Part shown: positions 55,445-64,000 of the stretch, in pieces
Position numbering within the stretch: the first letter of the stretch is position 1
Layout: each line of letters begins with the position of its first letter
Notes under the pieces: model-generated
Databases searched by the model: none
What the model was told of the DNA's origin: nothing
The model's input: only the letters and a program-made list of their open reading frames with translations
Translations under genes and position numbers: made by a program
Assembly (NCBI RefSeq): GCF_009828095.1
Contig: NZ_WTYP01000001.1
Coordinates: 558,001 to 622,000, forward strand
Direction: 5' to 3'
Length of the DNA: 64,000 bases
Source of the DNA: Pontixanthobacter luteolus
GTDB taxonomy: Bacteria; Pseudomonadota; Alphaproteobacteria; Sphingomonadales; Sphingomonadaceae

Positions 55445-57745
55445 TCAATCCGCTAGCGTCACGAAACTGTCGATGACCCGCTTGGTCCCGGCCTGTTCGA
55501 AATTGATTTCCAGCTTGTTGCCTTCTTGCGACATGACCGTGCCGTAGCCGAATTTGTCGTGAAACACGCGTGCGCCCAGCGCGATGTCCTGACGCGGTTT
55601 GGCGGCAAAGCTGGCAGCACTGCGGCGAGGCTCCTTAACCACTGCCGGCTGCTTGCTGTACCCACTGGAAAGCGCGCGCTGGAAACCCGGACCGCGGGTC
55701 TGGCTGCGCGCATTGCTGACATGGGCAAACGGATCGTCTGCTTCCGACCAGTTTGCGCGCCACAGCGACGCGCCGCCGGTCATGGTGGTTTCCTGATCGA
55801 TATGTTCGTCAGGCAATTCTTCTATGAACCGGCTGGGTATCGAACTGGTCCATTGGCCGTAAATGCGGCGGTTGGCAGCGTGCAGGATGGTGCAGCGCCT
55901 GCGCGCCCGGGTGATCGCAACATACGCGAGCCGGCGCTCTTCCTCGAGACTGGCCAAGCCGCCTTCGTCGAGGGAGCGCTGCGAAGGGAATACACCTTCT
56001 TCCCAGCCGGGCAGGAACACATTGTTAAACTCAAGCCCCTTCGCCGCGTGCATCGTCATGATGGTAACCTTTTCCTCGTCTGGAGAGGCATCATTGTCCA
56101 TCACAAGGCTGACATGCTCGAGGAAGTCGCCAAGCGTTTCGTATTCTTCCATCGCCCGCGCGAGCTCTGACAGGTTCTCGATCCGGCCAGCCGCTTCGGT
56201 CGAACGTTCGGCCTCCAGCATGGCGCTGTAGCCGCTTTCGTCGAGCACCGTGCGCAGCAGTTCCGACGGTGTGACATTCGGTTCCATCTCGCGCCAGCGG
56301 AGGAACTCGCGCATCAGCGCGGCGATGGTGTTTCCGGCACGCTTGGGCAATTCGTCGCTGTCAGCGAGTTGCAGCGACGCAGCAGCCAGGGGCAAGTTCG
56401 CCGCCCGCGCATATTGATACATTTTTTCCAGCGTTTTCGCGCCGAGCCCGCGTTTAGGCTGATTGTATATTCGTTCGAATGCCAGATCGTCTGCCGGCTG
56501 AGCAATCACCCTCAGATAGGCGAGCGCATCGCGGATCTCGGCCCGTTCATAGAAACGGAAACCGCCGATAATCCGGTAATTCAGACCGATCTGGATGAAG
56601 CGGTCTTCAAATTCGCGCGTCTGATATTGTGCGCGAACAAGGATTGCGATCTCGTCGAGCGGCGAACCTTCACGTTCGAGACGCTCGATCTCTTCGCCTA
56701 CACGGCGAGCCTCCTCTGGCGCATCCCAGACACCGATCACGCGCACTTTGTCGCCGTTGGGAATTTCGGTCCACAAAGTCTTGCCCAGGCGCTGGCTGTT
56801 GGCATCGATCAGGCCCGATGCAGCCGCCAGAATCTGAGGGGTGGAGCGGTAATTCTGTTCCAGCTTGATCACTTTGGCGCCGGGAAAATCGCGGTCGAAA
56901 CGCAGTATGTTGGCAACTTCTGCACCGCGCCAAGAATAGATCGACTGGTCATCATCGCCGACCACGCAGATATTCTTGCGCTCCTGAGCAAGCAGTCGCA
57001 GCCACAGATACTGAACTGCGTTCGTGTCCTGGTATTCATCGACCAGGATGTATTTGAAGCGTTTGCGGTACTGATCCAGCACATCGTGGTGCTGGCGGAA
57101 AATGTTCAGCACATGCAGCAGCAGGTCGCCGAAATCGCACGCATTCAGCGCTTTCAACCGGTCTTGATACTTGCGATAAAATTCCTGGCCGCGTCCGTTC
57201 GCATACGCCTCGTTATCGACTGCATCGAGATCGCCGGGATTAAGTCCGCGATTCTTCCATTGATCGAGCAGACCGGCCAGCTGGCGCGGCGGCCAGCGTT
57301 TCTCGTCCAGCTCCGCATCGCGGATCAATTGCTTGATCAGGCGCAGCTGGTCGTCAGTGTCGATGATGGTGTAATTGCTTTGCAGGCCAACCAGTTCGGC
57401 ATGGCGGCGCAGCATTTTCGCAGCAATTGAATGGAAGGTGCCCAGCCAAGGCATACCTTCCACCGACGGTCCGATATGCTGCCCGACGCGCTCGCGCATT
57501 TCGCGTGCGGCCTTGTTGGTGAACGTGACGCACAGAATCTCACTCGGCCACGCCTTGCGCATGGCGACCAGGTGCGCCAGCCGCGCGGTCAGGGCAGCGG
57601 TCTTGCCGGTTCCTGCACCGGCCAGCATCAGGACCGGACCTTCGGTGGTGAGAACAGCATCCTTCTGGGGCGGGTTCAGACGTGCCGCATAGGCGGGGAT
57701 ATCGCCATTTCGGGTGGGCGCAGAAGGGGGAAGATGGTCGGTCAT
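55445..57745 (-). CDS. uvrD: ATP-dependent DNA helicase UvrD/PcrA
   Basis: 766 residues from the ATG at 57745; the frame upstream runs into the divergent gene. SF1A motifs: LNPPQKDAVLTTEGPVLMLA, Walker A AGAGTGKTAALTARL, VDEYQDTN, GDDDQSIYSWRGA, QNYRST, TMHAAKGLEF. The C-terminal Tudor-like end (FGYGTVMSQEGNKLEI) is that of UvrD/PcrA. Unwinds DNA in excision and mismatch repair. An SOS box lies 9-23 nt before the start codon. Confidence 0.95.
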   Translation of the reverse strand: MTDHLPPSAPTRNGDIPAYAARLNPPQKDAVLTTEGPVLMLAGAGTGKTAALTARLAHLVAMRKAWPSEILCVTFTNKAAREMRERVGQHIGPSVEGMPWLGTFHSIAAKMLRRHAELVGLQSNYTIIDTDDQLRLIKQLIRDAELDEKRWPPRQLAGLLDQWKNRGLNPGDLDAVDNEAYANGRGQEFYRKYQDRLKALNACDFGDLLLHVLNIFRQHHDVLDQYRKRFKYILVDEYQDTNAVQYLWLRLLAQERKNICVVGDDDQSIYSWRGAEVANILRFDRDFPGAKVIKLEQNYRSTPQILAAASGLIDANSQRLGKTLWTEIPNGDKVRVIGVWDAPEEARRVGEEIERLEREGSPLDEIAILVRAQYQTREFEDRFIQIGLNYRIIGGFRFYERAEIRDALAYLRVIAQPADDLAFERIYNQPKRGLGAKTLEKMYQYARAANLPLAAASLQLADSDELPKRAGNTIAALMREFLRWREMEPNVTPSELLRTVLDESGYSAMLEAERSTEAAGRIENLSELARAMEEYETLGDFLEHVSLVMDNDASPDEEKVTIMTMHAAKGLEFNNVFLPGWEEGVFPSQRSLDEGGLASLEEERRLAYVAITRARRRCTILHAANRRIYGQWTSSIPSRFIEELPDEHIDQETTMTGGASLWRANWSEADDPFAHVSNARSQTRGPGFQRALSSGYSKQPAVVKEPRRSAASFAAKPRQDIALGARVFHDKFGYGTVMSQEGNKLEINFEQAGTKRVIDSFVTLAD

Positions 57746-57753
57746 GGAATGGT

Positions 57754-57768
57754 GAACAGCTAGGGAAC
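57754..57768 (-). promoter_or_regulatory. LexA (SOS) box immediately upstream of uvrD
   Basis: GAAC-AGCTAGG-GAAC (plus strand), i.e. GTTC-N7-GTTC on the gene's own strand, only 8 nt before the ATG. An operator this close would block a promoter just upstream. Confidence 0.75.
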
Positions 57769-57879
57769 ATGGACCGCAACTGCAAGTGTCCAGATGTGCC
57801 CTGACTTTGCCTGTTCGGAACCGATTTGGCCCGCCTCCGTTGACCCACCATCTAACGAAATTACCCAAGAGGTATTGAA

Positions 57880-58158
57880 ATGAAGAAGTTTTTTCTCGCA
57901 GTAGTGGCTGCAGGCGTAACGATGACAAGCGGCAGTTTCGCTATGGCCAACCATCACGGCACCGATGCAAAATCTCCTGAAATCGTTGAGCGCAACGCCC
58001 GGGGCGTGGCCACCAAGGTGAAGATCGAAGGCAAGGTCTATGCAGTATGCATGGACGGAATGACCGATGGCTGCATCAATCCGCGTGCGGCGGGTCTCAA
58101 ATGGGGCAACCGTCCGCTAGATTACTGGCCGGGCAAGCCTGCCAGCCAAATGGACTGA
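57880..58158 (+). CDS. Small exported hypothetical protein
   Basis: 92 residues: Sec signal peptide (about 1-23, ending SFAMA), then NHHGTD and a short domain with two cysteines (YAVCMDGMTDGCINP), probably one disulfide, and a C-terminal GNRPLDYWPGKPASQ. Preceded by AGAGG about 9 nt before the ATG. Periplasmic; family and role not recognised. A terminator follows. Confidence 0.75.
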   Translation: MKKFFLAVVAAGVTMTSGSFAMANHHGTDAKSPEIVERNARGVATKVKIEGKVYAVCMDGMTDGCINPRAAGLKWGNRPLDYWPGKPASQMD

Positions 58159-58207
58159 AGGTTCGTCGCGCACGCACCGGCTTTTGTTCGGTGCTGGTCG
58201 CAGACAG

Positions 58208-58241
58208 AGGGCGGTCGTGCCATGGCGCGGCTGCCCTTTTT
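58208..58241 (+). terminator. Rho-independent terminator after the small exported protein
   Basis: AGGGC...GCCCT with inner pairing (GCCATGGC), followed by TTTT, 49 nt after the stop. Confidence 0.65.
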
Positions 58242-58325
58242 CATGCGCTGTCACAGGGCGGTGAGCATGTTAAGCTTTGCGAAGAGAACAAGTCCATCTG
58301 GCGCAGTATATGATCTACCGCCGGC

Positions 58326-58874
58326 TTAGGCTTCACTCAGGCGCAGAAGCGTGATTTTTGCCTTGCCGACCTTGCGTTCGACATCGATCTCGAAATTCTT
58401 GACCGAAACGTCTTCTTTCAAGCCTGTTTCAAGTGCGATCCAAGTTGCCTCGTTGATCCAGCCCTGTCGTTGCATCTTGTCGAGGGCCACCATGCCCGCA
58501 CCTGTATCATAGGGCGGATCAAGCATGATCAGGTCGAGCGGTTGCCGCGCAGATCCCAGACCCATGACTGATGCTGCCCTGACGTCCGATTTTTCGCGGG
58601 CGCCGAAGGCTGCGATATTGGCACGAATGGTCCTGAGCGCCTGTTCTTCCTGTTCGACAAACAGGCAGTGCGCCGCGCCGCGCGAAAGCGCCTCCAGCCC
58701 GAGCGCGCCAGACCCTGCAAACATATCGCCCACTGAAAGACCCTCAAAGGTGCCGAGGCGGCTTGTGAGCATGCTGAACAGGGTTTCGCGCGTGCGATCC
58801 GCAGTCGGACGCGTCGTTTCCCCTTTGGGAGCGGTAATTTTGCGGCCACGCCATTCGCCAGCGATAATTCTCAT
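58326..58874 (-). CDS. rsmD: 16S rRNA (guanine-966-N2)-methyltransferase
   Basis: 182 residues. Landmarks: MRIIAGEWRGRKI, PTADRTRETLFSML, DMFAGSGALGLEALSRGA (SAM motif) and the catalytic LDPPYDTG (N6/N2-type DPPY). Methylates G966 in the 30S decoding region. Its start overlaps the end of the pseudouridine synthase gene by four bases, so they are co-translated. Confidence 0.96.
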   Translation of the reverse strand: MRIIAGEWRGRKITAPKGETTRPTADRTRETLFSMLTSRLGTFEGLSVGDMFAGSGALGLEALSRGAAHCLFVEQEEQALRTIRANIAAFGAREKSDVRAASVMGLGSARQPLDLIMLDPPYDTGAGMVALDKMQRQGWINEATWIALETGLKEDVSVKNFEIDVERKVGKAKITLLRLSEA

Positions 58875-59680
58875 TTTCGCTTGGTCTCACGTGCGAGCTG
58901 CTTGCGATAACGTTCCACGTCGGACTGTTTGATCTCGGCAACCGTGCCGCGTTTGATATCGCCCAGAATGAAGGGACCATATGCCGTGCGCATGAGCCGG
59001 TTCACTTCGAGACCGAAATATTCGAGCACATTACGAACTTCGCGGTTCTTGCCTTCGGTCAGGGTCAGCTCGATCCACTGGTTACGCCCGGTCCGGCGCT
59101 CGAGATTGGCGTCGATCGGGCCGTAGTTGACGCCTTCGATCGTGATGCCGTCCATCAGGTCCTCCAGCTGCGCCTGGCTGATGTCACCAAATGCGCGGGC
59201 GCGATAGGTGCGCGGGATCCCGCTGCTGGGCAATTCCATCGCCCGCTTGAGTTCGCCGTCATTGGTCATCAGCAGCAGCCCCTCGGTATTGAGGTCGAGC
59301 CTGCCGACAGGCATCACCCGCGGCGCGTCCTTGGGCATCGCATTGACAAGCGCATCGTAAATCGTCCCGCGGCCGCTGAAATCACGCTCTGCAGTGAGCA
59401 GTCCCGGGGGCTTGTGGAAACAGAACAGGCGTGCCGCTTCGGGCTTGCCCACTGGCTTCCCGTCAACCGTCACGCCTTTCAGATCGGGAATGATCGTGGC
59501 GGCTGTTTCCAGAACCTTGCCGTCGATGGCAACGCGGCCATCGCCAATCATCCGCTCCACCTCGCGGCGGCTGGCAACGCCGGCACGGGCCAGCAGCTTC
59601 GCAATCCGGTGCCCTTCCGGCCGATCGCCACTGTTCGACGAATCTTCGGATTTGGGCGGGGTGGGGGTGATTTTGACCAT
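58871..59680 (-). CDS. rluB: Ribosomal large-subunit pseudouridine synthase (RluB-like)
   Basis: 269 residues. An N-terminal S4 RNA-binding domain (RIAKLLARAGVASRREVERMI) is followed by the catalytic domain with the Asp in GRLDLNTEGLLLMTNDGEL, then YRARAFGDIS and LTEGKNREVRNVLEYFG. The RsuA/RluB/RluE family converts U to pseudouridine in rRNA; RluB acts on 23S helix 89 (position 2605 in E. coli). The rsuA/rluB/rluF distinction is by likeness only. Confidence 0.88.
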   Translation of the reverse strand: MVKITPTPPKSEDSSNSGDRPEGHRIAKLLARAGVASRREVERMIGDGRVAIDGKVLETAATIIPDLKGVTVDGKPVGKPEAARLFCFHKPPGLLTAERDFSGRGTIYDALVNAMPKDAPRVMPVGRLDLNTEGLLLMTNDGELKRAMELPSSGIPRTYRARAFGDISQAQLEDLMDGITIEGVNYGPIDANLERRTGRNQWIELTLTEGKNREVRNVLEYFGLEVNRLMRTAYGPFILGDIKRGTVAEIKQSDVERYRKQLARETKRK

Positions 59681-59697
59681 GGCGCGCGGTTAGGCGT

Positions 59698-60858
59698 TCA
59701 ATTCGCCGCGCGCAATGCTTCCTGCACCGTTTCGTGGAAGCGCAGGATGCCCGTTTCCAGCGTGCCCAGCGTAATCTGCGGCACTGCCCCTGTCTCGAGA
59801 CCCTGCTGGCCCAGTTCGGCGGCACGGAAATCCTCGCTCGCAAAGACCCCGCCGTCGAGCAGCGCCCAGCTTCGTTCCCAATGATCGCGGGCCTTTTCGG
59901 TCGCGGGCTTTTCCGGGATCAGCATAAAGTCTTCGACCAGTGTCCGGTTATGCGCCTGCGGCATCAGAACCATCACATTCACATAGTCAGGGCTGGGGAT
60001 GATGATGGTGGCGGGCAACAATTGATAGGCAAAGGTGATCACCCGCCGCAGCGCTTCCATGTCAGTCAGATCGACATGGTCCAGTTCTTCCTTGCGGCCA
60101 ACGGCAGAGCGCGCGTGCGGGCCGATATGATCGCCCGACGTTATGCCGTCCTTGAAGAACGGCCCGATCGTTTTCGCGTGCAGCCGCGTTACATGGTAAC
60201 TTTCAAGGAAGGCATCCATGATCAGTTTCCAGTTGCCGGCGACATCGTGGGTTTTTCGCCGGAACAGGTGCAAATCGTCCATCCCGAATGCAGCGAAATC
60301 TGCGCCCAGAGTTTGGGCGTCGCTGAAATCAGCGCCTTCAACGGGCGAGAACCAGATCAGCCCGCCCGCTTCAAAGCTGGGCAATTCGATCAGCGAATGT
60401 TCCGACTTCTCGAAGCCGGGAAATGTGTCGGGCCGGGGAAGGGCCAGCAGCTTCCCGTCCAGCTTGTAGGTCCAGGCGTGATACGGACATACCAGCCGCT
60501 TCGCGCACTGTATTTCCGTGCCTTCCACCAGCCGAGTGCCGCGGTGGCGGCAGACATTCAGGAAAACATGCGCCTTGCCCTCTGCGTCGCGGGTGATCAG
60601 CAGCGGGCGGCCTGTCTGGTCGTGCGGCACAGCCATTCCGGCTTCCGGTAGCAACGCGGAGGGCGCGATAACCTGCGGCAGCCGGCCGAAAAGAGCGGCT
60701 TTCTCACGCTCCCAATGATCCGGATCGGTATAGACCGACGCTGGCACATGGGTGACCCCTTGTGATTCGCGTTCTTCCTCCCTGACGATAGCCTCGGCCA
60801 GCGCCAACTGGCTGTCGGTGGGGCGGAATTTGTGCGGCTTGGTTCCAATCTCGTTCAT
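59698..60858 (-). CDS. Rieske aromatic-ring-hydroxylating-type oxygenase, alpha subunit
   Basis: 386 residues. Rieske [2Fe-2S] ligands Cys103 and His105 in CRHRGTRL and Cys124 and His127 in CPYHAWTY; mononuclear iron site His/His/Asp in LESYHVTRLHAKTIG. A complete alpha subunit but without an adjacent beta subunit or reductase gene, so it resembles the stand-alone Rieske oxygenases used on lipid-like or quaternary-amine compounds. Substrate unknown; common in Erythrobacteraceae. Divergent from the AmpG-type gene. Confidence 0.88.
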   Translation of the reverse strand: MNEIGTKPHKFRPTDSQLALAEAIVREEERESQGVTHVPASVYTDPDHWEREKAALFGRLPQVIAPSALLPEAGMAVPHDQTGRPLLITRDAEGKAHVFLNVCRHRGTRLVEGTEIQCAKRLVCPYHAWTYKLDGKLLALPRPDTFPGFEKSEHSLIELPSFEAGGLIWFSPVEGADFSDAQTLGADFAAFGMDDLHLFRRKTHDVAGNWKLIMDAFLESYHVTRLHAKTIGPFFKDGITSGDHIGPHARSAVGRKEELDHVDLTDMEALRRVITFAYQLLPATIIIPSPDYVNVMVLMPQAHNRTLVEDFMLIPEKPATEKARDHWERSWALLDGGVFASEDFRAAELGQQGLETGAVPQITLGTLETGILRFHETVQEALRAAN

Positions 60859-60944
60859 GGCATTTGCCTCTATTGGCTTTCCTATTCGGCGAACCTAGCT
60901 AGTGTCGCACGAAATCGCGATAAGACAAAGAGGACGCAGGATTC

Positions 60945-62636
60945 ATGGCCGCAGCACAAGCGAACGATAAGCCGGGTTGGCGCAGGGTTCTGGCGGCGCT
61001 CGGCAATCGCAAGGCCGGATTCATGCTGCTGTTCGGTTTCGCGGCCGGCCTTCCTTATGCGCTTTTGCTGGGCACCTTGTATGCGTGGCTTTCGGATGCA
61101 GAAGTTGATCTGGAAACGATGGGCGTGTTCTCGCTGATCGGTCTTGCCTATGCCTTCAAGTTCCTGTGGTCCCCTGCGCTTGACCGGGTGGATATTCCGC
61201 TGCTGCGGCGGCTGGGAAAACGCAAACAGTGGATCGTCACCGCACAGATCATGCTGGGGATTTTCCTTGTCGTACTGTCGACGCTGAATCCGCAAACGGC
61301 GCTCGGCTGGTTTTCGCTGCTTGCCGGTTTGGGCGCGTTCGCTTCGGCCACGCAAGACGTCGTGATTGACGCCTGGCGCGTCGATATCGCCGATGAAGTC
61401 GCGACAATCGATATCCTGTCGACTGTGTATCAGATGGGGTACCGGATTGCGGCGCTGGTCGGCGGCGCGCTCGCCCTGTTTCTGGCAGAACGGACCAGCT
61501 GGCCGACAGTCTACCTCACCATGGGGGCGATCCTGCTGGTTGTCGGTATCGCTGGCCTGTTCGCGCCTGACACCGACGCATCGGTAATCGAAACCAACGA
61601 AAGCGACCCGCATGGCCTGCGCGAGGCAGGTCAGCTTAGCCCGCGCATTCGCTTCATGGCGCTCGGCGCGGTCGGCCTGTTGTGGGGCTGGGCGCTGATT
61701 ACGGTTGGCGTATTCATGGTCCGCTCGCTTGCCAGCGATCCGGGCGCGCGGCCGGATTCGGTGGCGTTCATTTCCACCATGGGGCCGCTGGTGGTTGTGG
61801 CGACTGTGGTCATCCCATCGCTGATCGCGGCATGGCTGGTACGGATCGAGAGAAAAGGCACCAACCTGCTCAAGCAGGCGGCACCTGCGACCTCGGCAGC
61901 GGACCGGATGCTCGATCACCTTTACCGAGCGCTTGTTCTGCCGCTGACCGATTTTGTCGGCCGGTTAGGCTGGGCGCTGGTTATCGTATTCGCTCTCGTG
62001 CTGACTTACCGGATTACCGACGCGATATGGGGCAGCTTCGCTTATCCATTCTACCTCGGCGAATTGCAGTACACGAAGGATGAGGTTGCGGTTGCGTCCA
62101 AGTTCTTCGGCGTCGGCGCGCTGATGATTGGCCTCGCGCTGGGCGGATATCTGCTCACCGTTTTGGGGCGGATGATGACGTTGACGCTGGGCGCGTTTCT
62201 GGCTGCTGCGACCAACCTGCTTTACGCCGACCTCGCGCGCGGCGGCGCGGTGATGCAAGCGGTGAGCGATGCCAGCGGCTTCACCTGGCTTGTATCTGAG
62301 CTTGGCGGCGATCCGCGGCTGGCGAAATTGATGATGGCCATCGCGGGCGAGAATATCGCTGTGGGGATCGCTGGTGCGGCCTTCGTCGCCTATCTCTCCA
62401 GCATTGTGGCAAAAGGCTATAGCGCGGTGCAATACGCGCTCCTTTCCTCACTAACTCTTTTGGTGGGCACGTTGGGTCGCGGTGCGCTGGGCAAGATGAT
62501 CGAGGATCAAGGATATTTTGACGTGTTCATCCTGACGACGCTGATCGGTTTCTTTGCGGTCGCGCTGTGCCTGGTCGAATGGTGGCGGCAGTCGCGGCTT
62601 GGCAAGGCTGCGGGTATTGTTGCGCCCGGCGGCTGA
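60945..62636 (+). CDS. ampG: AmpG-family muropeptide permease (MFS)
   Basis: 563 residues with about 14 helices. Family landmarks: MLLFGFAAGLPYALLLGTL, LIGLAYAFKFLWSPALDRV, SATQDVVIDAWRVDIAD, and a long central cytoplasmic loop. AmpG imports anhydro-muropeptides released by lytic transglycosylases for wall recycling, which fits the Slt-type enzyme in this window. Annotation as AmpG is by family; other related MFS carriers exist. Confidence 0.9.
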   Translation: MAAAQANDKPGWRRVLAALGNRKAGFMLLFGFAAGLPYALLLGTLYAWLSDAEVDLETMGVFSLIGLAYAFKFLWSPALDRVDIPLLRRLGKRKQWIVTAQIMLGIFLVVLSTLNPQTALGWFSLLAGLGAFASATQDVVIDAWRVDIADEVATIDILSTVYQMGYRIAALVGGALALFLAERTSWPTVYLTMGAILLVVGIAGLFAPDTDASVIETNESDPHGLREAGQLSPRIRFMALGAVGLLWGWALITVGVFMVRSLASDPGARPDSVAFISTMGPLVVVATVVIPSLIAAWLVRIERKGTNLLKQAAPATSAADRMLDHLYRALVLPLTDFVGRLGWALVIVFALVLTYRITDAIWGSFAYPFYLGELQYTKDEVAVASKFFGVGALMIGLALGGYLLTVLGRMMTLTLGAFLAAATNLLYADLARGGAVMQAVSDASGFTWLVSELGGDPRLAKLMMAIAGENIAVGIAGAAFVAYLSSIVAKGYSAVQYALLSSLTLLVGTLGRGALGKMIEDQGYFDVFILTTLIGFFAVALCLVEWWRQSRLGKAAGIVAPGG

Positions 62637-62648
62637 TCAGGAAAATCA

Positions 62649-62927
62649 ATGAATAAGGGACCGAAATGCCCGGAATGCGGTAAGGCAGCGCCGCTGCGCC
62701 TGCTCGTCTGGGGCATGGGGAAACCCTATGATTGCGAACGCTGCGGAACATCGCAGGTCGTCGCCAGAGGGCACGGGGCATCTTATGCAATCGGCGCGTT
62801 CGTACTGTGGACTTTCGCGAGCAACAAAATGCCGTCAATTACGGGCAAAATCGCGCTGTTTATCGGGCTGTTTCTGGCGGTCGGGCTTATCAGCTGGCTG
62901 ACGATGAAGCCGCGTAGGGTCGATTAA
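62649..62927 (+). CDS. Small zinc-ribbon membrane protein
   Basis: 92 residues. CPECGKA and CERCGTS form a four-Cys zinc ribbon (about residues 7-36), then two hydrophobic segments (about 47-60 and 67-87). Starts 12 nt after the ampG stop, so likely in the same transcript. The last bases overlap the end of the convergent folC. No function recognised. Confidence 0.8.
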   Translation: MNKGPKCPECGKAAPLRLLVWGMGKPYDCERCGTSQVVARGHGASYAIGAFVLWTFASNKMPSITGKIALFIGLFLAVGLISWLTMKPRRVD

Positions 62928-64000
62928 TCCGGCCTTTCCCGGTTCATCCGCAGCACGTCTCCTGCAAGATAGAGCGACCCCGCAATCAACACCGGCAACC
63001 CGTCGTCAGGCAATGCGTTGAGCGCATCTTCCAGCGAAGCGGCCTGCATGATGTCCGCGCCGTATGAGGCAGCTGGCTGGTATTCATGAGTGGAAATCGG
63101 CACCGCAGTCACGCTTGCGATGGATGGGGCAAGAGGGCCCAGAATAGCCTGCGGGTCTTTCCCTTCTATCATGCCCAGAAGCAGATGAACCCGCTGCCCG
63201 GCAAAATGCGCAGCCAGCGCCTTGCCGGCATCCGGGTTGTGTCCGCCGTCCAGCCATACTTTGCGGCCACTGCAAAGCGGGCCGGGTGCAAGCAATTGAA
63301 GTCTGGCAGGCCATTTCGCATTTCGGATACCCGCCGCCAACGCGCCGCTGGCTACGTTCACCCGGTCCTGATGACGAAGCATGGCAATTGCCAAGGCCGC
63401 ATTGTCCCCCTGATGCGGGCCGGGGAGCTGCGGCAACGGTAAAACCAGCTCGCCATACCGGTCGGCGTAATGCAGCGCGGTTTCGCTGATGCTCGAATGC
63501 CAATCCCTGCCGCGCATGGATAGCGGCGCCCCGGCGGCGAGCGCGGCACGTTCGATTTCCAGTGTCGCTTCTTCAGGATAACTCTGCGTGATCAGCGATG
63601 TGGCCCGCTTGGTAATGCCTGCCTTCTCGAAAGCGATACGGGCGAGCGGCACTTGCGGCACGCCTTCCTCCGGTGCGAGCAGAAATCGCTCGTGATCGAT
63701 CCCGAGAGCCGCGATCCCGCAGGCCGCCAGCGCCTCCGGCTCCAGAACGTTGGTTGCGTCGAACCTGCCGCCGAGGCCGACTTCCACCACGCACGCATCG
63801 GCTGGCGTCCGGCTGAATGCGAGGAAGGCGGCGGCGATGGTGACTTCGAAGAAGCTCGGGTTCAGCCCTTCTGCTGCATCGAACACTTCCTCCAGCAGCG
63901 CGGCCAGCGGATCGTCGGCAATCAGTTCGCCCGCCAGCCGGATACGCTCGTTATAGCGCACCAGATGCGGGCTGGTGGTCATGTGAACGCGCTTGCCATC
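62924..64000 (-). CDS. folC: Dihydrofolate/folylpolyglutamate synthase (5' end outside window)
   Basis: Partial gene: the frame is open to the right edge, and codons before 63982 read RVHMTTSPHLVRYNERI, a family landmark normally about 60 residues from the start, so roughly the first 55-60 residues are missing. Other landmarks: CVVEVGLGGRFDATNVL, GIDHERFL, EKAGITKR, and LDGGHNPDAGKAL near the C-terminus. Adds glutamate to dihydropteroate and folates. Confidence 0.95.
   Translation of the reverse strand, partial: DGKRVHMTTSPHLVRYNERIRLAGELIADDPLAALLEEVFDAAEGLNPSFFEVTIAAAFLAFSRTPADACVVEVGLGGRFDATNVLEPEALAACGIAALGIDHERFLLAPEEGVPQVPLARIAFEKAGITKRATSLITQSYPEEATLEIERAALAAGAPLSMRGRDWHSSISETALHYADRYGELVLPLPQLPGPHQGDNAALAIAMLRHQDRVNVASGALAAGIRNAKWPARLQLLAPGPLCSGRKVWLDGGHNPDAGKALAAHFAGQRVHLLLGMIEGKDPQAILGPLAPSIASVTAVPISTHEYQPAASYGADIMQAASLEDALNALPDDGLPVLIAGSLYLAGDVLRMNRERPD

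Noticed and set aside
6438-57745. Gabija-type defence pair formed by the OLD nuclease and the UvrD-like helicase
   Set aside because: The helicase is 50 kb away, has full UvrD/PcrA architecture and an SOS box, and is the housekeeping repair enzyme.
57750-57775. Third copy of the 31-nt interspersed repeat
   Set aside because: Partial resemblance (CCATGT-TCCC-AGCTGT on the minus strand) needs a gap, and is better explained by the SOS box located there.
60882-61919. A 345-codon minus-strand frame opposite the AmpG-type gene
   Set aside because: Shadow composition (Arg/Gln/His) opposite a well-formed transporter.

Overview
The window looks like chromosomal DNA of an alphaproteobacterium in the order Sphingomonadales, most likely Erythrobacteraceae. 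The reasons are: high GC almost throughout; a CckA hybrid kinase and a CpdR receiver in the same stretch; SOS boxes of the alphaproteobacterial GTTC-N7-GTTC type before uvrA, recA and the UvrD/PcrA helicase gene; the order cckA ... recA-alaS ... icd; and lineage-typical proteins such as SapC, DUF4139, DUF2062 and TbpB-like solute-binding proteins. The family-level assignment is inference; no rRNA is present.

Layout. 1-6.2 kb: the 3' end of a TbpB-like surface protein gene, a T4-type lysozyme behind a 47-codon coupled ORF, SOS-controlled uvrA, and two small hypotheticals. 6.4-8.1 kb: an AT-rich OLD-family ATPase/TOPRIM nuclease, the clearest foreign insert. 8.2-11.4 kb: a terminase-small-subunit-like HTH protein with a coupled leader ORF, and two exported unknowns. 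11.4-18.5 kb: rlpA, a 719-nt gap, argG, two acyltransferase-3 membrane proteins, a Cfa-type methyltransferase and a DUF1801 protein. 18.5-24 kb: an overlapping SDR / cytochrome b / molybdopterin oxidoreductase operon, a glycine-zipper protein, a MOSC protein, a methyltransferase and rlmN. 24-31.6 kb: an IalB-like protein, greB, a Slt-type transglycosylase, dapA, smpB, a DUF2062 protein and cckA.

31.8-38.6 kb is the most unusual region: five consecutive genes for Sec-exported proteins with a phage Tail-Collar-like fold, followed by two tandem exported DUF4139 proteins. Two pairs in the array share long, nearly identical 3' halves, so the cluster has expanded or been homogenised recently. 38.8-49.5 kb returns to housekeeping: SOS-controlled recA, a methyltransferase, alaS, a small hydrophilic ORF, a CPA2 antiporter, a GNAT-nitrilase fusion, icd, tRNA-Val(GAC) and cpdR. 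49.6-64 kb: an N-formylglutamate amidohydrolase, SapC, an FAD-linked dehydrogenase, an RhlE-like helicase, the UvrD/PcrA helicase (with an SOS box just before its start codon), rsmD, an RluB-type pseudouridine synthase, a Rieske oxygenase, an AmpG-type permease, a zinc-ribbon membrane protein and folC, which runs off the right edge.

How the genes fit together: uvrA, recA and the UvrD/PcrA helicase form a local SOS/DNA-repair set. CckA and CpdR belong to one cell-cycle phosphorelay. Slt, RlpA, AmpG and the lysozyme all act on peptidoglycan or its breakdown products. No CRISPR array, insertion sequence, integrase or phage structural module was seen.
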